NCBI RefSeq assembly: GCF_028743715.1
Contig: NZ_CP117996.1
Location: 744,001-808,000, forward strand
Direction: 5' to 3'
DNA length: 64,000 nt
From: Microbacterium sp. Clip185
Lineage (GTDB): Bacteria > Actinomycetota > Actinomycetes > Actinomycetales > Microbacteriaceae
Of the stretch, positions 43,915 through 52,307 are shown piece after piece (position 1 is the first letter of the stretch; each line of letters opens with the position of its first letter). The position numbers were made by a program, and so were the translations under genes. The notes beneath the pieces were generated by a model, which did not search any database, had not been told where the DNA came from, and saw only the letters and a program-made list of their open reading frames with translations.

Positions 43915-44285
43915 GCGAAGCGGCGGCGTCCGACGACGAGGCCCACTGTGACGGCGACGACCGCGTACGCGATGCCGATCCAGGTGAGACCGAGCGACCA
44001 CAGGGCGGCAGTCGCGGCGGCGTAGACGAGCAGTTCCGCGATGGCGCGCACGAAGGGGTGCACCGCGAAGACGGCGCGCGGCGAGACGAACAGCGCCCAC
44101 AGCACGATGGCTGCGGCGGGGGTCAGGATGCCCACCACGAGGTTCCAGGGGAACTCCCACGTCGCGAAGCCCCAGATCGCCAGGGCGACGATGCCGCCGA
44201 TCTCGCACAGGAACGCCACCACGTCGAGGGCGGACAGTGCGGGGCGCGTGCCCGCGGGCAGGGGCGCGGACGAAGGGGTGCTCAC
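43911..44285 (-). CDS. YrdB-family small membrane protein
   Basis: 124 residues with four hydrophobic helices and a short Pro/Ala N-terminus. It fits the YrdB family (DUF2568), whose function is unknown. The GTG start at 44285 lies six bases after TAGAAT (44292-44297, complement), so the operon with the FAD oxidase starts leaderless. Coupled to the oxidase through an ATGA overlap. Confidence 0.75.
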   Translation of the reverse strand: MSTPSSAPLPAGTRPALSALDVVAFLCEIGGIVALAIWGFATWEFPWNLVVGILTPAAAIVLWALFVSPRAVFAVHPFVRAIAELLVYAAATAALWSLGLTWIGIAYAVVAVTVGLVVGRRRFA

Positions 44286-44398
44286 TCCGCCATTCTACGC
44301 GGGCGCCCAGAGCGGGCCTTTCCCGTCGCTTCGTCCACGAGACAGTCCCCACAGCCCCTCCACGCCCGCCGCGCGGACGCGGAGCCTCCGGCTGCGAA

Positions 44399-44457
44399 AC
44401 TGCATCTCCCGCACGAGATCACGGGTGAACACCGTGATCTCGTGACCAAGATGCAGT
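44399..44457. terminator. nested stem-loop downstream of nagA
   Basis: Inner perfect 13-bp stem CACGAGATCACGG/CCGTGATCTCGTG (44412-44424 with 44432-44444) inside an 8-bp outer stem CTGCATCT/AGATGCAG (44400-44407 with 44449-44456). It sits 28 bp after the nagA stop on the minus strand. Same nested plan as the repeat families, but without their fixed direct-repeat spacing. Confidence 0.7.
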
Positions 44458-44484
44458 CTCGCGGAGAAGCAGGGCGGGCGGTGG

Positions 44485-45636
44485 TCAGGCCGGTTCGCCG
44501 GCCAGCCACACCCTGGCGACGCGCAGGTCTGCGGTCAGCAGCACCGCGTCGGCGAGGCGCCCCGGCTCGAGGGTTCCGAGATCCTCCCGTCCGAGCACGC
44601 GCGCGGGGGTCTCGGTGAGCGCCCGCACGGCCACCGCCAGAGGAACCCCCGCCCCGACGGTGACGCGCAGCGCTGCATCCTGGGTGAGAGTGGAACCGGC
44701 GATCGTGTCGGTCCCGACCACATGCGCGACGCCGCCCGCGACCTCCACATCGAGCGCGCCCAGGCGGTACGAGCCGTCGGCGGCACCGGCGGCGGCCATC
44801 GCGTCGGTCACGAGCGCGACGCGCCCCGCGGCAGCGGATGCGGCGATGCGCACGATGTCGGGATGCAGGTGCACGCCGTCGGCGATGATCTCCAGCACGA
44901 CGCGGTCGTCCGCGAGCGCCGCCCCCACCGGCCCGGGGGAGCGGTGGTGGAGCCCCGGCATCGCGTTGAACGCGTGCGTCAGCACGCTCGCCCCGGCATC
45001 GAAGGCCGCGGTTGCGAGGGCGGCGTCGGCTGCGGTATGACCGACGGCGGCGACGACACCTGCGTCGACGATCCGCCGGACGGCGTCGAGGCCGCCGGGA
45101 AGCTCGGGCGCGAGCGTCACCTGGCGCACCGTGCCGTCGCCGGCCGCCAGCAGCATTTCCAGCGATTCCGGGTCGGGCGCGCGCAGCAGATCCCCGGCGT
45201 GCGCACCCCGGTGGCTCGGCGCGAGGAACGGGCCCTCCAGATGCGAGCCCAGGATGTCCGGATCGGTGCGGGTGAGCTTCGCGATCGTCTCGAGCCGGTC
45301 GGCGAGGTCGCTGAGCGTCGCCGTGGCGAGCGACAGGACGGCGCGAGTCGTGCCGTGCGCGAGGTGCAGTGTCCGGGCGGCGCGGACCGCATCCGGTCCG
45401 TCTTCGTAGGAGTGGCCGCCGCCGCCATGCCCGTGCAGGTCGATGAATCCGGGTGTGAGCACCGCGTCCGGGCCCGCCGCGGCGCGCGCATCGACCAGCA
45501 CCTCGTCGCCCGAGCGCTCCCGCCAGCCCTCGCCCGTGCCCCGATGGGTGATGCGGCCGGCCTCCCACCTCACCCAGCCGTCCGGCGTCTCGCGGCCGCC
45601 GTCGACGATCCGCGCCGAGTGCACGATCACGCTCAC
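44485..45636 (-). CDS. nagA: N-acetylglucosamine-6-phosphate deacetylase
   Basis: Removes acetate from GlcNAc-6-P. It has 383 residues and an amidohydrolase barrel with FIDLHGHGGGGHS (His pair), EGPFL, AVGHTAADAA and VTDAMAAAG (catalytic Asp). The frame opens further upstream, but those residues are antisense-like; the GTG at 45636 overlaps the hexosaminidase stop (GTGA) and matches the family start. The product feeds NagB, encoded on the opposite strand 3 kb away. Confidence 0.93.
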   Translation of the reverse strand: MSVIVHSARIVDGGRETPDGWVRWEAGRITHRGTGEGWRERSGDEVLVDARAAAGPDAVLTPGFIDLHGHGGGGHSYEDGPDAVRAARTLHLAHGTTRAVLSLATATLSDLADRLETIAKLTRTDPDILGSHLEGPFLAPSHRGAHAGDLLRAPDPESLEMLLAAGDGTVRQVTLAPELPGGLDAVRRIVDAGVVAAVGHTAADAALATAAFDAGASVLTHAFNAMPGLHHRSPGPVGAALADDRVVLEIIADGVHLHPDIVRIAASAAAGRVALVTDAMAAAGAADGSYRLGALDVEVAGGVAHVVGTDTIAGSTLTQDAALRVTVGAGVPLAVAVRALTETPARVLGREDLGTLEPGRLADAVLLTADLRVARVWLAGEPA

Positions 45637-47120
45637 CGCCACGGCACGCCGTCGATCCGGCGATAGGTGAGCCCGTCGGCTTCCCACCGCGTCGCGAGAT
45701 CCGCCAGGCGCTCGCGGAAGCTCTCCCACGACCGGGATGCACCCGGCGACCACGCCACCTCGGCGGCGGCGGCGAGGCGAGGGAACACCATTTGCTGGAT
45801 GTCCTCCTCCGTGCGGATCGTCTCCGTCCACAGCGCTGCCTCGACGCCGAGGATCTCCTCCTCACGGATGCCGGAGACGACCTCGCTCGGCTCCCAGTCG
45901 TACGCGCGCCGCAGCGGGGTCGGGCCGTTCGCCCAGGTGAGACCGAGGGGGCAGTCGGCGCTGTCCTTCATGTCGAGGTACACCGCGTCGGCGGGGGAGA
46001 GGATGAGGCGTCCGCCGCGCTCGACGAAGCCGCGGGCCTTTTCGTCGGCGCCGTCCACGGGGCGCAGGAAGCCCCAGTACTGCCCGATCGTTCCGCCCGC
46101 GAGGTGCGTGGCGCTGCCCGCTTCGTGCCAGGCGACGGGGGTCTTGCCGAGCGAGGTCACGAGCGCGGTCACCTCCGCGATCGCCGCGTCGTAGTCGTCG
46201 CGCGAGGTGCCGAGGGCCTCGTCGCCGCCGATGTGCAGGTAGGGGCCGGGAGTGAGCTCGGCCAGCTCGGTGAACACGTCGCGCAGGAACGTGCTCGTCT
46301 CGGCATCGCCGATCCGCAGGGACGAGAAGCCGACGCCGAAGCCCGTGTAGGGCTGCCCCGCGACGGGCAGGCCGCCACCGAACTCCGCGGCCGTCTCCTC
46401 GAGCTCGGGGGTGAGGGCGGGAGGCCGGGCGATCTCGGGGTACGCGAGCCCCACGGCGTGCGTGTGTCCAGGCACGTCGAACTCGGGAATCACCGCGATG
46501 TGACGCGAGGCCGCCGCATCCAGGATCCGCTGCCAGTCGGCGCGCGAGTAGCAGCCGCCCGCATCGCCCAGGGTCGCCGAATCGGAGGCGTGCTCGGCCA
46601 GTCGCGGTCGCGAATCGAGCGCGAGTCGCCACCCCTGATCGTCGCTGAGGTGCAGGTGGAGCACGTTGAGTTTGAGCTCCGCCATCCGATCGAGGAGGCG
46701 CTCGACGACGTCGACGGCGAAGAAGTGCCGGGCGACGTCGAGCATCAGCCCGCGGTGGGCGAAGCGCGGTGCGTCATCGATTACCACGGCCGGCCACACC
46801 CATCCCTGCCGGGTCGGCGCCAGCAGTTGCAGCAGGGTGTGGACGCCGTGCTGCAGGCCTGCGGCATCGGATGCGGTGAGTTCCACCGCTTCGGTATCGA
46901 TGGCCAGTCGATAGGACTCCGCGGCGCCTTCGCCATCGATGCGCAGGCGGATGGGGGCGTCAGTGGCCTGGGCGATCGAGAAACCCGTGCGTCTGTGCAG
47001 TCGCGAGATCAGGAGGGCGACCGCATCCGGGTCGCCGGTGATCGAGACCGCATCCGTCACCGCGAACGCGCCGTTACCGAGGGCCACGGACGTCGGTCGC
47101 GGGACGAGGCCGGTTGACAT
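45633..47120 (-). CDS. beta-N-acetylhexosaminidase, GH20, without signal peptide
   Basis: 495 residues: GH20 N-terminal domain (~1-110), then the catalytic barrel with HRGLMLDVARHFF, HLHLSDDQGWRL and the catalytic pair D300-E301 in HIGGDEALG. No signal peptide or lipobox is present, so it should act in the cytoplasm on imported chitobiose or short chito-oligosaccharides. It is the first gene of a two-gene operon with nagA. TAAGGT seven bases before the ATG indicates a leaderless start overlapping a probable ROK operator. Confidence 0.93.
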   Translation of the reverse strand: MSTGLVPRPTSVALGNGAFAVTDAVSITGDPDAVALLISRLHRRTGFSIAQATDAPIRLRIDGEGAAESYRLAIDTEAVELTASDAAGLQHGVHTLLQLLAPTRQGWVWPAVVIDDAPRFAHRGLMLDVARHFFAVDVVERLLDRMAELKLNVLHLHLSDDQGWRLALDSRPRLAEHASDSATLGDAGGCYSRADWQRILDAAASRHIAVIPEFDVPGHTHAVGLAYPEIARPPALTPELEETAAEFGGGLPVAGQPYTGFGVGFSSLRIGDAETSTFLRDVFTELAELTPGPYLHIGGDEALGTSRDDYDAAIAEVTALVTSLGKTPVAWHEAGSATHLAGGTIGQYWGFLRPVDGADEKARGFVERGGRLILSPADAVYLDMKDSADCPLGLTWANGPTPLRRAYDWEPSEVVSGIREEEILGVEAALWTETIRTEEDIQQMVFPRLAAAAEVAWSPGASRSWESFRERLADLATRWEADGLTYRRIDGVPWR

Positions 47121-47121
47121 G

Positions 47122-47138
47122 TAAGGAACCTTAACAAA
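47122..47138 (-). promoter_or_regulatory. probable ROK operator and -10 box of the hexosaminidase-nagA operon
   Basis: On the complement the sequence reads TTTGTTAAGGTTCCTTA directly before the ATG. It contains the near-palindrome TAAGGTTCCTTA, and TAAGGT is the -10 box. TTTGTT..TAAGGT is shared with the operator of the ROK regulator at 36255-36285. Co-regulation is inferred. Confidence 0.5.
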
Positions 47139-47210
47139 CTGCTCCGCAGCGCACCACGCGTTCGCCCGCCGAGCACCGGGCGTTCAGATGTGTCCGGCGT
47201 CCGCGTCGGG

Positions 47211-47300
47211 TATGCTCGATGCCGTCGCGACTGGCGTTGAGGTGGATGACCACCGGGGAGCGACCGACACGGTATTCGGCCGTACGCCTGGGCCGATACG
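47211..47300 (+). ncRNA. ZTP (pfl) riboswitch upstream of glyA
   Basis: The pfl consensus is clear: CGACTGGCG at 47228-47236, stem GGTGG-ATGA-CCACC (47241-47245 with 47250-47254), then GGGGAGC, a variable linker and CGCCTGGGC (47285-47293). TATGCT at 47211-47216 is the -10 box, so the RNA starts close to the aptamer. An alternative stem GTATTCGGCC/GGCCGATAC (47272-47281 with 47291-47299) enclosing CGCCTGG may be the switching helix. ZTP/ZMP accumulates when 10-formyl-THF is short; binding should raise glyA expression. Confidence 0.92.
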
Positions 47301-47336
47301 GAACCCATTTGTCCGAAACCGTCGTCAGGGAGAGTC

Positions 47337-48611
47337 ATGACCGACCCGTACTTCAACGCCCCGCTCGCAGAGGTCGACCCCGAGATCGCCCAGGTGCTCG
47401 AGCGCGAACTCGAGCGCCAGCGCGGCTACCTCGAGATGATCGCGTCCGAGAACTTCGTGCCCGTCTCGGTGCTGCAGTCGCAGGGCTCCGTGCTCACCAA
47501 CAAGTACGCCGAGGGCTACCCCGGTCGCCGATACTACGGCGGCTGCGAAGAGGTGGATGTCGCGGAGGAGCTCGCGATCGCTCGCGCCAAGTCGCTGTTC
47601 GGCGCCGGCTTCGCCAACGTGCAGCCGCACTCCGGTGCCTCCGCCAACGCGGCGGTGCTGCACGCGATCGCCCGCCCCGGCGACACGCTGCTGGGTCTCT
47701 CGCTCGATCAGGGCGGTCACCTCACGCACGGCATGAAGATCAACTTTTCCGGCCGGCTGTACAACATCGTCGCCTACGGCGTCGACCCCGAGACCAGTGT
47801 CATCGACATGGACGAGGTGCACCGTCTCGCCGTCGAGCACAAGCCGAAGGTCATCATCGCCGGCTGGTCCGCCTACCCGCGCCAGCTCGACTTCGCGCGC
47901 TTCCGCGAGATCGCCGACGAGGTCGGCGCGTACCTCTGGGTCGACATGGCGCACTTCGCTGGCCTCGTCGCCGCGGGTGTGCACCCGAACCCGGTTCCGC
48001 ACGCGCACGTCGTCTCCTCGACCGTGCACAAGACGATCGGCGGCCCCCGCTCGGGCTTCATCCTCACGAACGACGAGGATCTCGCCAAGAAGATCAACAC
48101 CGCGGTCTTCCCCGGCCAGCAGGGCGGTCCGCTCATGCACGTGATCGCCGCCAAGGCGACCGCGTTCAAGCTCGCCGCGACCCCCGAGTTCAAGGAGCGC
48201 CAGGAGCGCACCGTCCGGGGTGCGGCGATCCTGGCCGACCGGCTCGCGCAGCAGGACGTGAAGGATGCCGGCATCGCGGTGCGCTCGGGCGGCACCGACG
48301 TGCACCTCGTGCTCGTCGATCTCCGCGAGGCGGCCATCGACGGCAAGCAGGCCGAGGACCTCCTGCACGACATCCACATCACGGTCAACCGCAACGCGGT
48401 GCCCAACGACCCGCGTCCGCCGATGGTCACCTCGGGTCTGCGCATCGGCACGCCGGCGCTCGCCACCCGCGGGTTCGGCGACGCAGAGTTCACCGAGGTC
48501 GCCGACATCATCGCGCTCGCGCTGCTGCCCGGCGCCGACGTCGAGGCGCTGCGCACCCGCGTCGCAGCTCTGACCGCCGCGTTCCCGCTGTACCCCGACC
48601 TGCAGCAGTGA
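47337..48611 (+). CDS. glyA: serine hydroxymethyltransferase
   Basis: PLP enzyme converting serine and THF to glycine and 5,10-methylene-THF. It has 424 residues. The Schiff-base lysine is K232 in [13 protein letters not shown]; further motifs are [21 protein letters not shown] and [13 protein letters not shown]. The ATG follows AGGGAGAG. Controlled by the ZTP riboswitch in its 5' region. A stem-loop and probable second promoter separate it from folD. Confidence 0.97.
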   Translation: MTDPYFNAPLAEVDPEIAQVLERELERQRGYLEMIASENFVPVSVLQSQGSVLTNKYAEGYPGRRYYGGCEEVDVAEELAIARAKSLFGAGFANVQPHSGASANAAVLHAIARPGDTLLGLSLDQGGHLTHGMKINFSGRLYNIVAYGVDPETSVIDMDEVHRLAVEHKPKVIIAGWSAYPRQLDFARFREIADEVGAYLWVDMAHFAGLVAAGVHPNPVPHAHVVSSTVHKTIGGPRSGFILTNDEDLAKKINTAVFPGQQGGPLMHVIAAKATAFKLAATPEFKERQERTVRGAAILADRLAQQDVKDAGIAVRSGGTDVHLVLVDLREAAIDGKQAEDLLHDIHITVNRNAVPNDPRPPMVTSGLRIGTPALATRGFGDAEFTEVADIIALALLPGADVEALRTRVAALTAAFPLYPDLQQ

Positions 48612-48616
48612 TCGGA

Positions 48617-48651
48617 ACGGATGCGGCAGCACAAGGTGTTGCCGCATCCGT
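48617..48651 (+). terminator. stem-loop after glyA
   Basis: A perfect 12-bp stem ACGGATGCGGCA/TGCCGCATCCGT (48617-48628 with 48640-48651) has an 11-nt loop, five bases after the glyA stop. TACCCT at 48676-48681 may be the -10 box of folD, so folD could be transcribed both by read-through and on its own. Confidence 0.65.
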
Positions 48652-48749
48652 ATCCCTACGTGCATAGTGATTGAGTACCCTCGGTCGCGACGCTGCGCTC
48701 ATCGCGCAGATCGGCGCGTGCTCGGGGCGGGCTCGAAGAGGAGACGACA

Positions 48750-49634
48750 ATGACCGCGATCACACTCGACGGCGTCCGCACCGCGGCCGCGATCAAGGAA
48801 GAACTCACCGCGCGCGTGGCGACGCTCGCCGAGCGTGGGGTGGTTCCCGGCATCGCCACGGTGCTGGTGGGGGCGGACCCCGCCTCGCAGCTGTACGTGG
48901 GCATGAAGCACAAGCAGTCCGTCGCGATCGGGATGAACTCGATCCAGCGGGAGCTGCCGGCGGACGCCACGCAGGAGGACGTCGAAGCGTTGATCGACGA
49001 GCTCAACGCCGACCCGACGTGCCACGGCTACATCGTGCAGCTGCCGCTGCCGAAGCACCTCGACACGGATCGCATCCTCGAGCGGATCGACCCCGACAAG
49101 GATGCCGACGGGCTGCACCCGACGAACCTCGGCCGCCTGGTGCTGAACGTGAACACCCCGATCACCTCGCCGCTGCCGTGCACGCCGCGCGGTGTGATCG
49201 AGCTTCTGCAGCGCAATGGCTACAACCTGGCGGGCAAGCATGTCGTGGTCGTCGGTCGTGGCGTCACGATCGGCCGCTCGATCGGGCTGCTGCTGACGCG
49301 CCGCGACATCAACGCCACAGTCACCCTGACCCACACCGGCACCGAAGACCTTCCCTTCCACCTCGCCCAGGCGGACGTCGTGGTCGCGGCCGCTGGCGTC
49401 AAGCACCTCGTCCGGGCGGAGCACCTGCGCGCCGGCGCCGCGGTGCTGGATGTCGGCGTCACGCGTGAGACGCATCCGGAGACGGGCAAGAGCATCGTCT
49501 ACGGCGACGTGCACCCGGACGTCGTGGAGGTCGCCGGTTACGTGTCGCCGAACCCCGGCGGTGTAGGGCCCATGACCGTGGCCCTGCTGCTCACGAACGT
49601 CGTCGAGGCTGCGGAGCGCGCGGCGGGGCTCTGA
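48750..49634 (+). CDS. folD: bifunctional methylene-THF dehydrogenase / methenyl-THF cyclohydrolase
   Basis: Makes 10-formyl-THF from the product of GlyA, supplying PurN and PurH. It has 294 residues: [14 protein letters not shown] (catalytic Lys and Tyr), [22 protein letters not shown] and the NADP loop [32 protein letters not shown] closes the C-domain. The ATG is preceded by AGAGGAGA. The glyA-folD pair forms a one-carbon unit under riboswitch control at least in part. Confidence 0.97.
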   Translation: MTAITLDGVRTAAAIKEELTARVATLAERGVVPGIATVLVGADPASQLYVGMKHKQSVAIGMNSIQRELPADATQEDVEALIDELNADPTCHGYIVQLPLPKHLDTDRILERIDPDKDADGLHPTNLGRLVLNVNTPITSPLPCTPRGVIELLQRNGYNLAGKHVVVVGRGVTIGRSIGLLLTRRDINATVTLTHTGTEDLPFHLAQADVVVAAAGVKHLVRAEHLRAGAAVLDVGVTRETHPETGKSIVYGDVHPDVVEVAGYVSPNPGGVGPMTVALLLTNVVEAAERAAGL

Positions 49635-49653
49635 CCCACCCCACGCGCGGGAC

Positions 49654-50784
49654 TCAGGCGGTCCGCACAGCGAGGAAGTCGCGAGCCACTCGCCGATCGA
49701 TGTCCTCCGGGACGCCGTGCACGCCGTTCTCGGCGAGACCCTGCGCCACGGCCGCGAGGGAGCGCGCCTGCAGAGTGAGGCCGAGATCCATCGCCTCGAT
49801 CGGGTTACCGAGCCCGGCGACGAGATTCACCATCCGGTTGTCGGCGATGACGTGGATCGTCCGACCGTCGGCTGTCGCGTAGCTCGCGTGGTACGCCTCC
49901 GACGCCACGGGTGAGCCGAGGGCTGCGAGCTCCATCTCCCAGGCGTGGTGGCCGACGCCCGCGATGCACACGCCGTCGGGCAGCTGCGCGATTTCGGCGG
50001 CGCCCACCACCCCGGGAGCGCCGGTGGCGAGAAAGAGCAGCTGCGCGTTGGACAGTGCGCGAGGCGTGTCGGCGACGATGAATCCCTCGAGCGACGCCTC
50101 CAGCGCTCGGTAGGGGTCGGTATCGACGACCGTCACGAGCGCGCCGAGCTGGCGCAGCGTCTGGGCGGTGCCCCGGCCGCACGGGCCATAGCCGAGCACG
50201 GTGGCTCTCGCCCCGGGGATCATGAGGTTCGTGGCGTTCATGAAGCCCTGAACGACCGACTGGCCGACCCCGAATCGGTTCTCGACGAGCAGCTTGAGTG
50301 GGCTGTCGTTGATGACGATGACCGGATGGCGCACAGCGTCCGCGCGGCGGCGCAGGAGGATGCCGCCTGTCGTGGTCTCCTCGGTGCCACCGATGAGGCT
50401 CGGGGTGGGGTATCCGTCGAGCACGGCGAGGAAGAGGTCCCCGCCGTTGTCGAGGATGAGGTGGGGGTCGTGTGCAAGCACATCGGCGACGCGGGGAGCT
50501 GCGTCATCGCGCGCCGCGTGTACGGTGACCCCCGCGCGGCGAAGGTCGTCCACCGTGTCGTCGCGCGTCGTCCCGGGGGAGCCGGTGAGGGAGATGTCCG
50601 CCCCGGCGGCGGCGAGCAGCCGGACGAGGGCGGCGGTCTTGGGTTCGACGTGCAGGCACATCGAGATGCGGAGCCCGCGGAACACGGGTGCGAGCTCGTG
50701 GACGGCGGCGCGGGTCAGGGGCATGTGCGTCTCGGCCCAGTCGAGGCCGGGCGCGGGCATGGTGGGGTAGCGAGAAGAAGACAT
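49654..50784 (-). CDS. adenosylhomocysteinase-like protein, divergent and short
   Basis: 376 residues, about 100 shorter than typical bacterial SAH hydrolases. Family blocks are recognisable: HMPLT, GGTEETTTGG, INDSPLKLLVENRFGVGQS and the NAD-binding VLGYGPCGRGTAQTL. The canonical KSKFDN active-site motif reads KLLVEN, so the Asp is replaced by Glu. It may act on SAH, S-inosylhomocysteine or another thioether nucleoside. A 26-codon ORF with its own -10 box lies just upstream on the same strand, then a stem-loop. The frame continues upstream, but MSSSRYPTMPAPGLDWAE is the natural start. Confidence 0.75.
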   Translation of the reverse strand: MSSSRYPTMPAPGLDWAETHMPLTRAAVHELAPVFRGLRISMCLHVEPKTAALVRLLAAAGADISLTGSPGTTRDDTVDDLRRAGVTVHAARDDAAPRVADVLAHDPHLILDNGGDLFLAVLDGYPTPSLIGGTEETTTGGILLRRRADAVRHPVIVINDSPLKLLVENRFGVGQSVVQGFMNATNLMIPGARATVLGYGPCGRGTAQTLRQLGALVTVVDTDPYRALEASLEGFIVADTPRALSNAQLLFLATGAPGVVGAAEIAQLPDGVCIAGVGHHAWEMELAALGSPVASEAYHASYATADGRTIHVIADNRMVNLVAGLGNPIEAMDLGLTLQARSLAAVAQGLAENGVHGVPEDIDRRVARDFLAVRTA

Positions 50785-50814
50785 GGGGGTTCCGATCGAT
50801 CGAGTGAGAAGAGG

Positions 50815-50836
50815 GCGTGCGGCGTCGACCGCACGC
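50815..50836 (-). terminator. stem-loop between the small ORF and the SAHH-like gene
   Basis: GCGTGCGG (50815-50822) pairs with CCGCACGC (50829-50836) around a six-base loop. On the minus strand it begins one base after the stop of the 26-codon ORF and is followed by CCTCTTCTC, 31 bp before the SAHH-like ATG. It could act as an attenuator. Confidence 0.55.
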
Positions 50837-50837
50837 G

Positions 50838-50918
50838 TCACTGATACAGATCGGCTCGGTACGAGTGATCACCGAAGAGCACCGCGCCGCGGGGAGCGCC
50901 GGAGACCGGGATCGTCAT
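50838..50918 (-). CDS. 26-codon leaderless small ORF
   Basis: ATG at 50918, TGA at 50838-50840. The peptide begins MTIPVSGAPRG and ends DHSYRADLYQ. TAGGCT (50925-50930, complement) lies exactly six bases before the ATG, the same leaderless geometry as a dozen full-size genes here, which is the main reason to think it is expressed. It precedes the SAHH-like gene by 53 bp with a stem-loop between. It may be a regulatory leader peptide, a small protein or a modified-peptide precursor. No homologue is recognised. Confidence 0.5.
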   Translation of the reverse strand: MTIPVSGAPRGAVLFGDHSYRADLYQ

Positions 50919-50981
50919 GGCGGCAGCCTAGAGCATCGCCGCGGTAACGTGCCGGTGATCTCGGGCTGAGACGATCGGGCC

Positions 50982-52292
50982 ATGCTCACCCTGCACGGCG
51001 CTCGCCGCATCCTCATCGATCGTCGGACCGAGCGCGACGGCGACCTCGTGCTCGACGACGGCGCAGTATCGTCGTCATCCGACGCGGCCGGCGAGCGGCT
51101 CGACGTGTCGGGCTGCGTCGTGACGCCGGGGCTCATCAATGCGCACCACCACCTCCTGCAGACGGGCTTTCGCACGCTGCCCGCGACCCGCGGCGTGCCG
51201 ATGCGGGACTGGCTACCGGCCATGGCCGCCGCCTACGCGGACGCTGGGATCGACGCGTCCCTCACCGCCGCCACGGCGGCCGCGGGCATCGCCGAGTCGT
51301 TGCTGAGCGGGGTGACGACGGTGGCGGACCACCAGCTGAACTGGCCGGATCCGCGGCGCTCGCCGCATCCCGTCGACGACACGGTCGCGATCGCGCGGTC
51401 GGTGGCGGATGCGGCCGCCGCGCTCGGCGCCAGGCTGGTCTTCGTGCGCGGCTCGGCCCGCGACGCCCCCGATGCGGCGGAAGCGAGCGCGCGTGCCATC
51501 GCCGCTCACTTCCTCGCACCGGATGCGGGCGGGGTGAGCGCCGACGGCATGTTGCAGCTCGCGGTGGGGCCCGCGGGCGTGCACTCGGACGGTGAGGAGA
51601 CTTTTCGGGCACTGGGCGCGGTCGCTCGCGAGTACGGCCTCCGCCGTCGCACGCAGGCGAACGAGCAGGTCGATACCCAGATCGCACTCGAACGGTACGG
51701 TCGGCGACCCTTGGAGCTGCTGGAGGAGTGGGGCTGGCTCGCGCCCGATGTCACGATCGCGCACCTCTGCGATGTGACCGAGGCGGAGATCGAGCGGCTG
51801 GCGGCGGCGGGCGTCACCGCGACCCACGCCCCCGGGTGCGATGTGCAGATGGGGTGGGGCATCGCGCCGGTGGCGCGGATGCGGGATGCCGGCATCCGCG
51901 TGGGCCTCGGAACCTCCGGCGGCGGCTCCAACGACGCCGGACACCTACTGGCCGACGCGCGACTGGCCCTGCAGGTGTCGGCGCTCGTGGGCCCGCAGCT
52001 CGACGCGCGCGACGTGCTCGAGATGGCGACGGCCGAGGCGGCGGTAGGTCTCGGCCGGTCTGAGCTGGGTCACCTGCGGCCGGGAGCGGCCGCGGACGTG
52101 TGCGTCTGGGATGTGGACGCGGTGGCGGATGCGGGTGTCGCGGACCCCGTGGCGGGATTGCTCTGGACGAGTCCCGGGCGCCGGCCTCGGCACGTCATCG
52201 TCGCGGGTCGTGTGGTCGTGCGCGACTACCGCCTCGTGCAGGGCGACGAACGCGAGATCGCGGCACGGCTGCGCGGACGGGTCGGTCGCTGA
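50982..52292 (+). CDS. amidohydrolase, TRZ/ATZ (8-oxoguanine deaminase-like) family, altered metal site
   Basis: 436-residue amidohydrolase. The first metal motif (INAHHHLLQT) and the strand-6 histidine (VTIAHLCDVT) are kept. The strand-5 histidine appears replaced by Gln (RTQANEQVD), and the strand-8 aspartate by Ser (GLGTSGGGSND where the family has GxDGxxSND). It may be inactive as a deaminase, use another metal arrangement or have a different reaction. Divergent from the SAHH-like gene, whose nucleoside-type substrate it may share. Four codons from its end the convergent reductase gene begins. Confidence 0.75.
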   Translation: MLTLHGARRILIDRRTERDGDLVLDDGAVSSSSDAAGERLDVSGCVVTPGLINAHHHLLQTGFRTLPATRGVPMRDWLPAMAAAYADAGIDASLTAATAAAGIAESLLSGVTTVADHQLNWPDPRRSPHPVDDTVAIARSVADAAAALGARLVFVRGSARDAPDAAEASARAIAAHFLAPDAGGVSADGMLQLAVGPAGVHSDGEETFRALGAVAREYGLRRRTQANEQVDTQIALERYGRRPLELLEEWGWLAPDVTIAHLCDVTEAEIERLAAAGVTATHAPGCDVQMGWGIAPVARMRDAGIRVGLGTSGGGSNDAGHLLADARLALQVSALVGPQLDARDVLEMATAEAAVGLGRSELGHLRPGAAADVCVWDVDAVADAGVADPVAGLLWTSPGRRPRHVIVAGRVVVRDYRLVQGDEREIAARLRGRVGR

Positions 52293-52307
52293 ACAGCGCA
52301 CCGGCGG

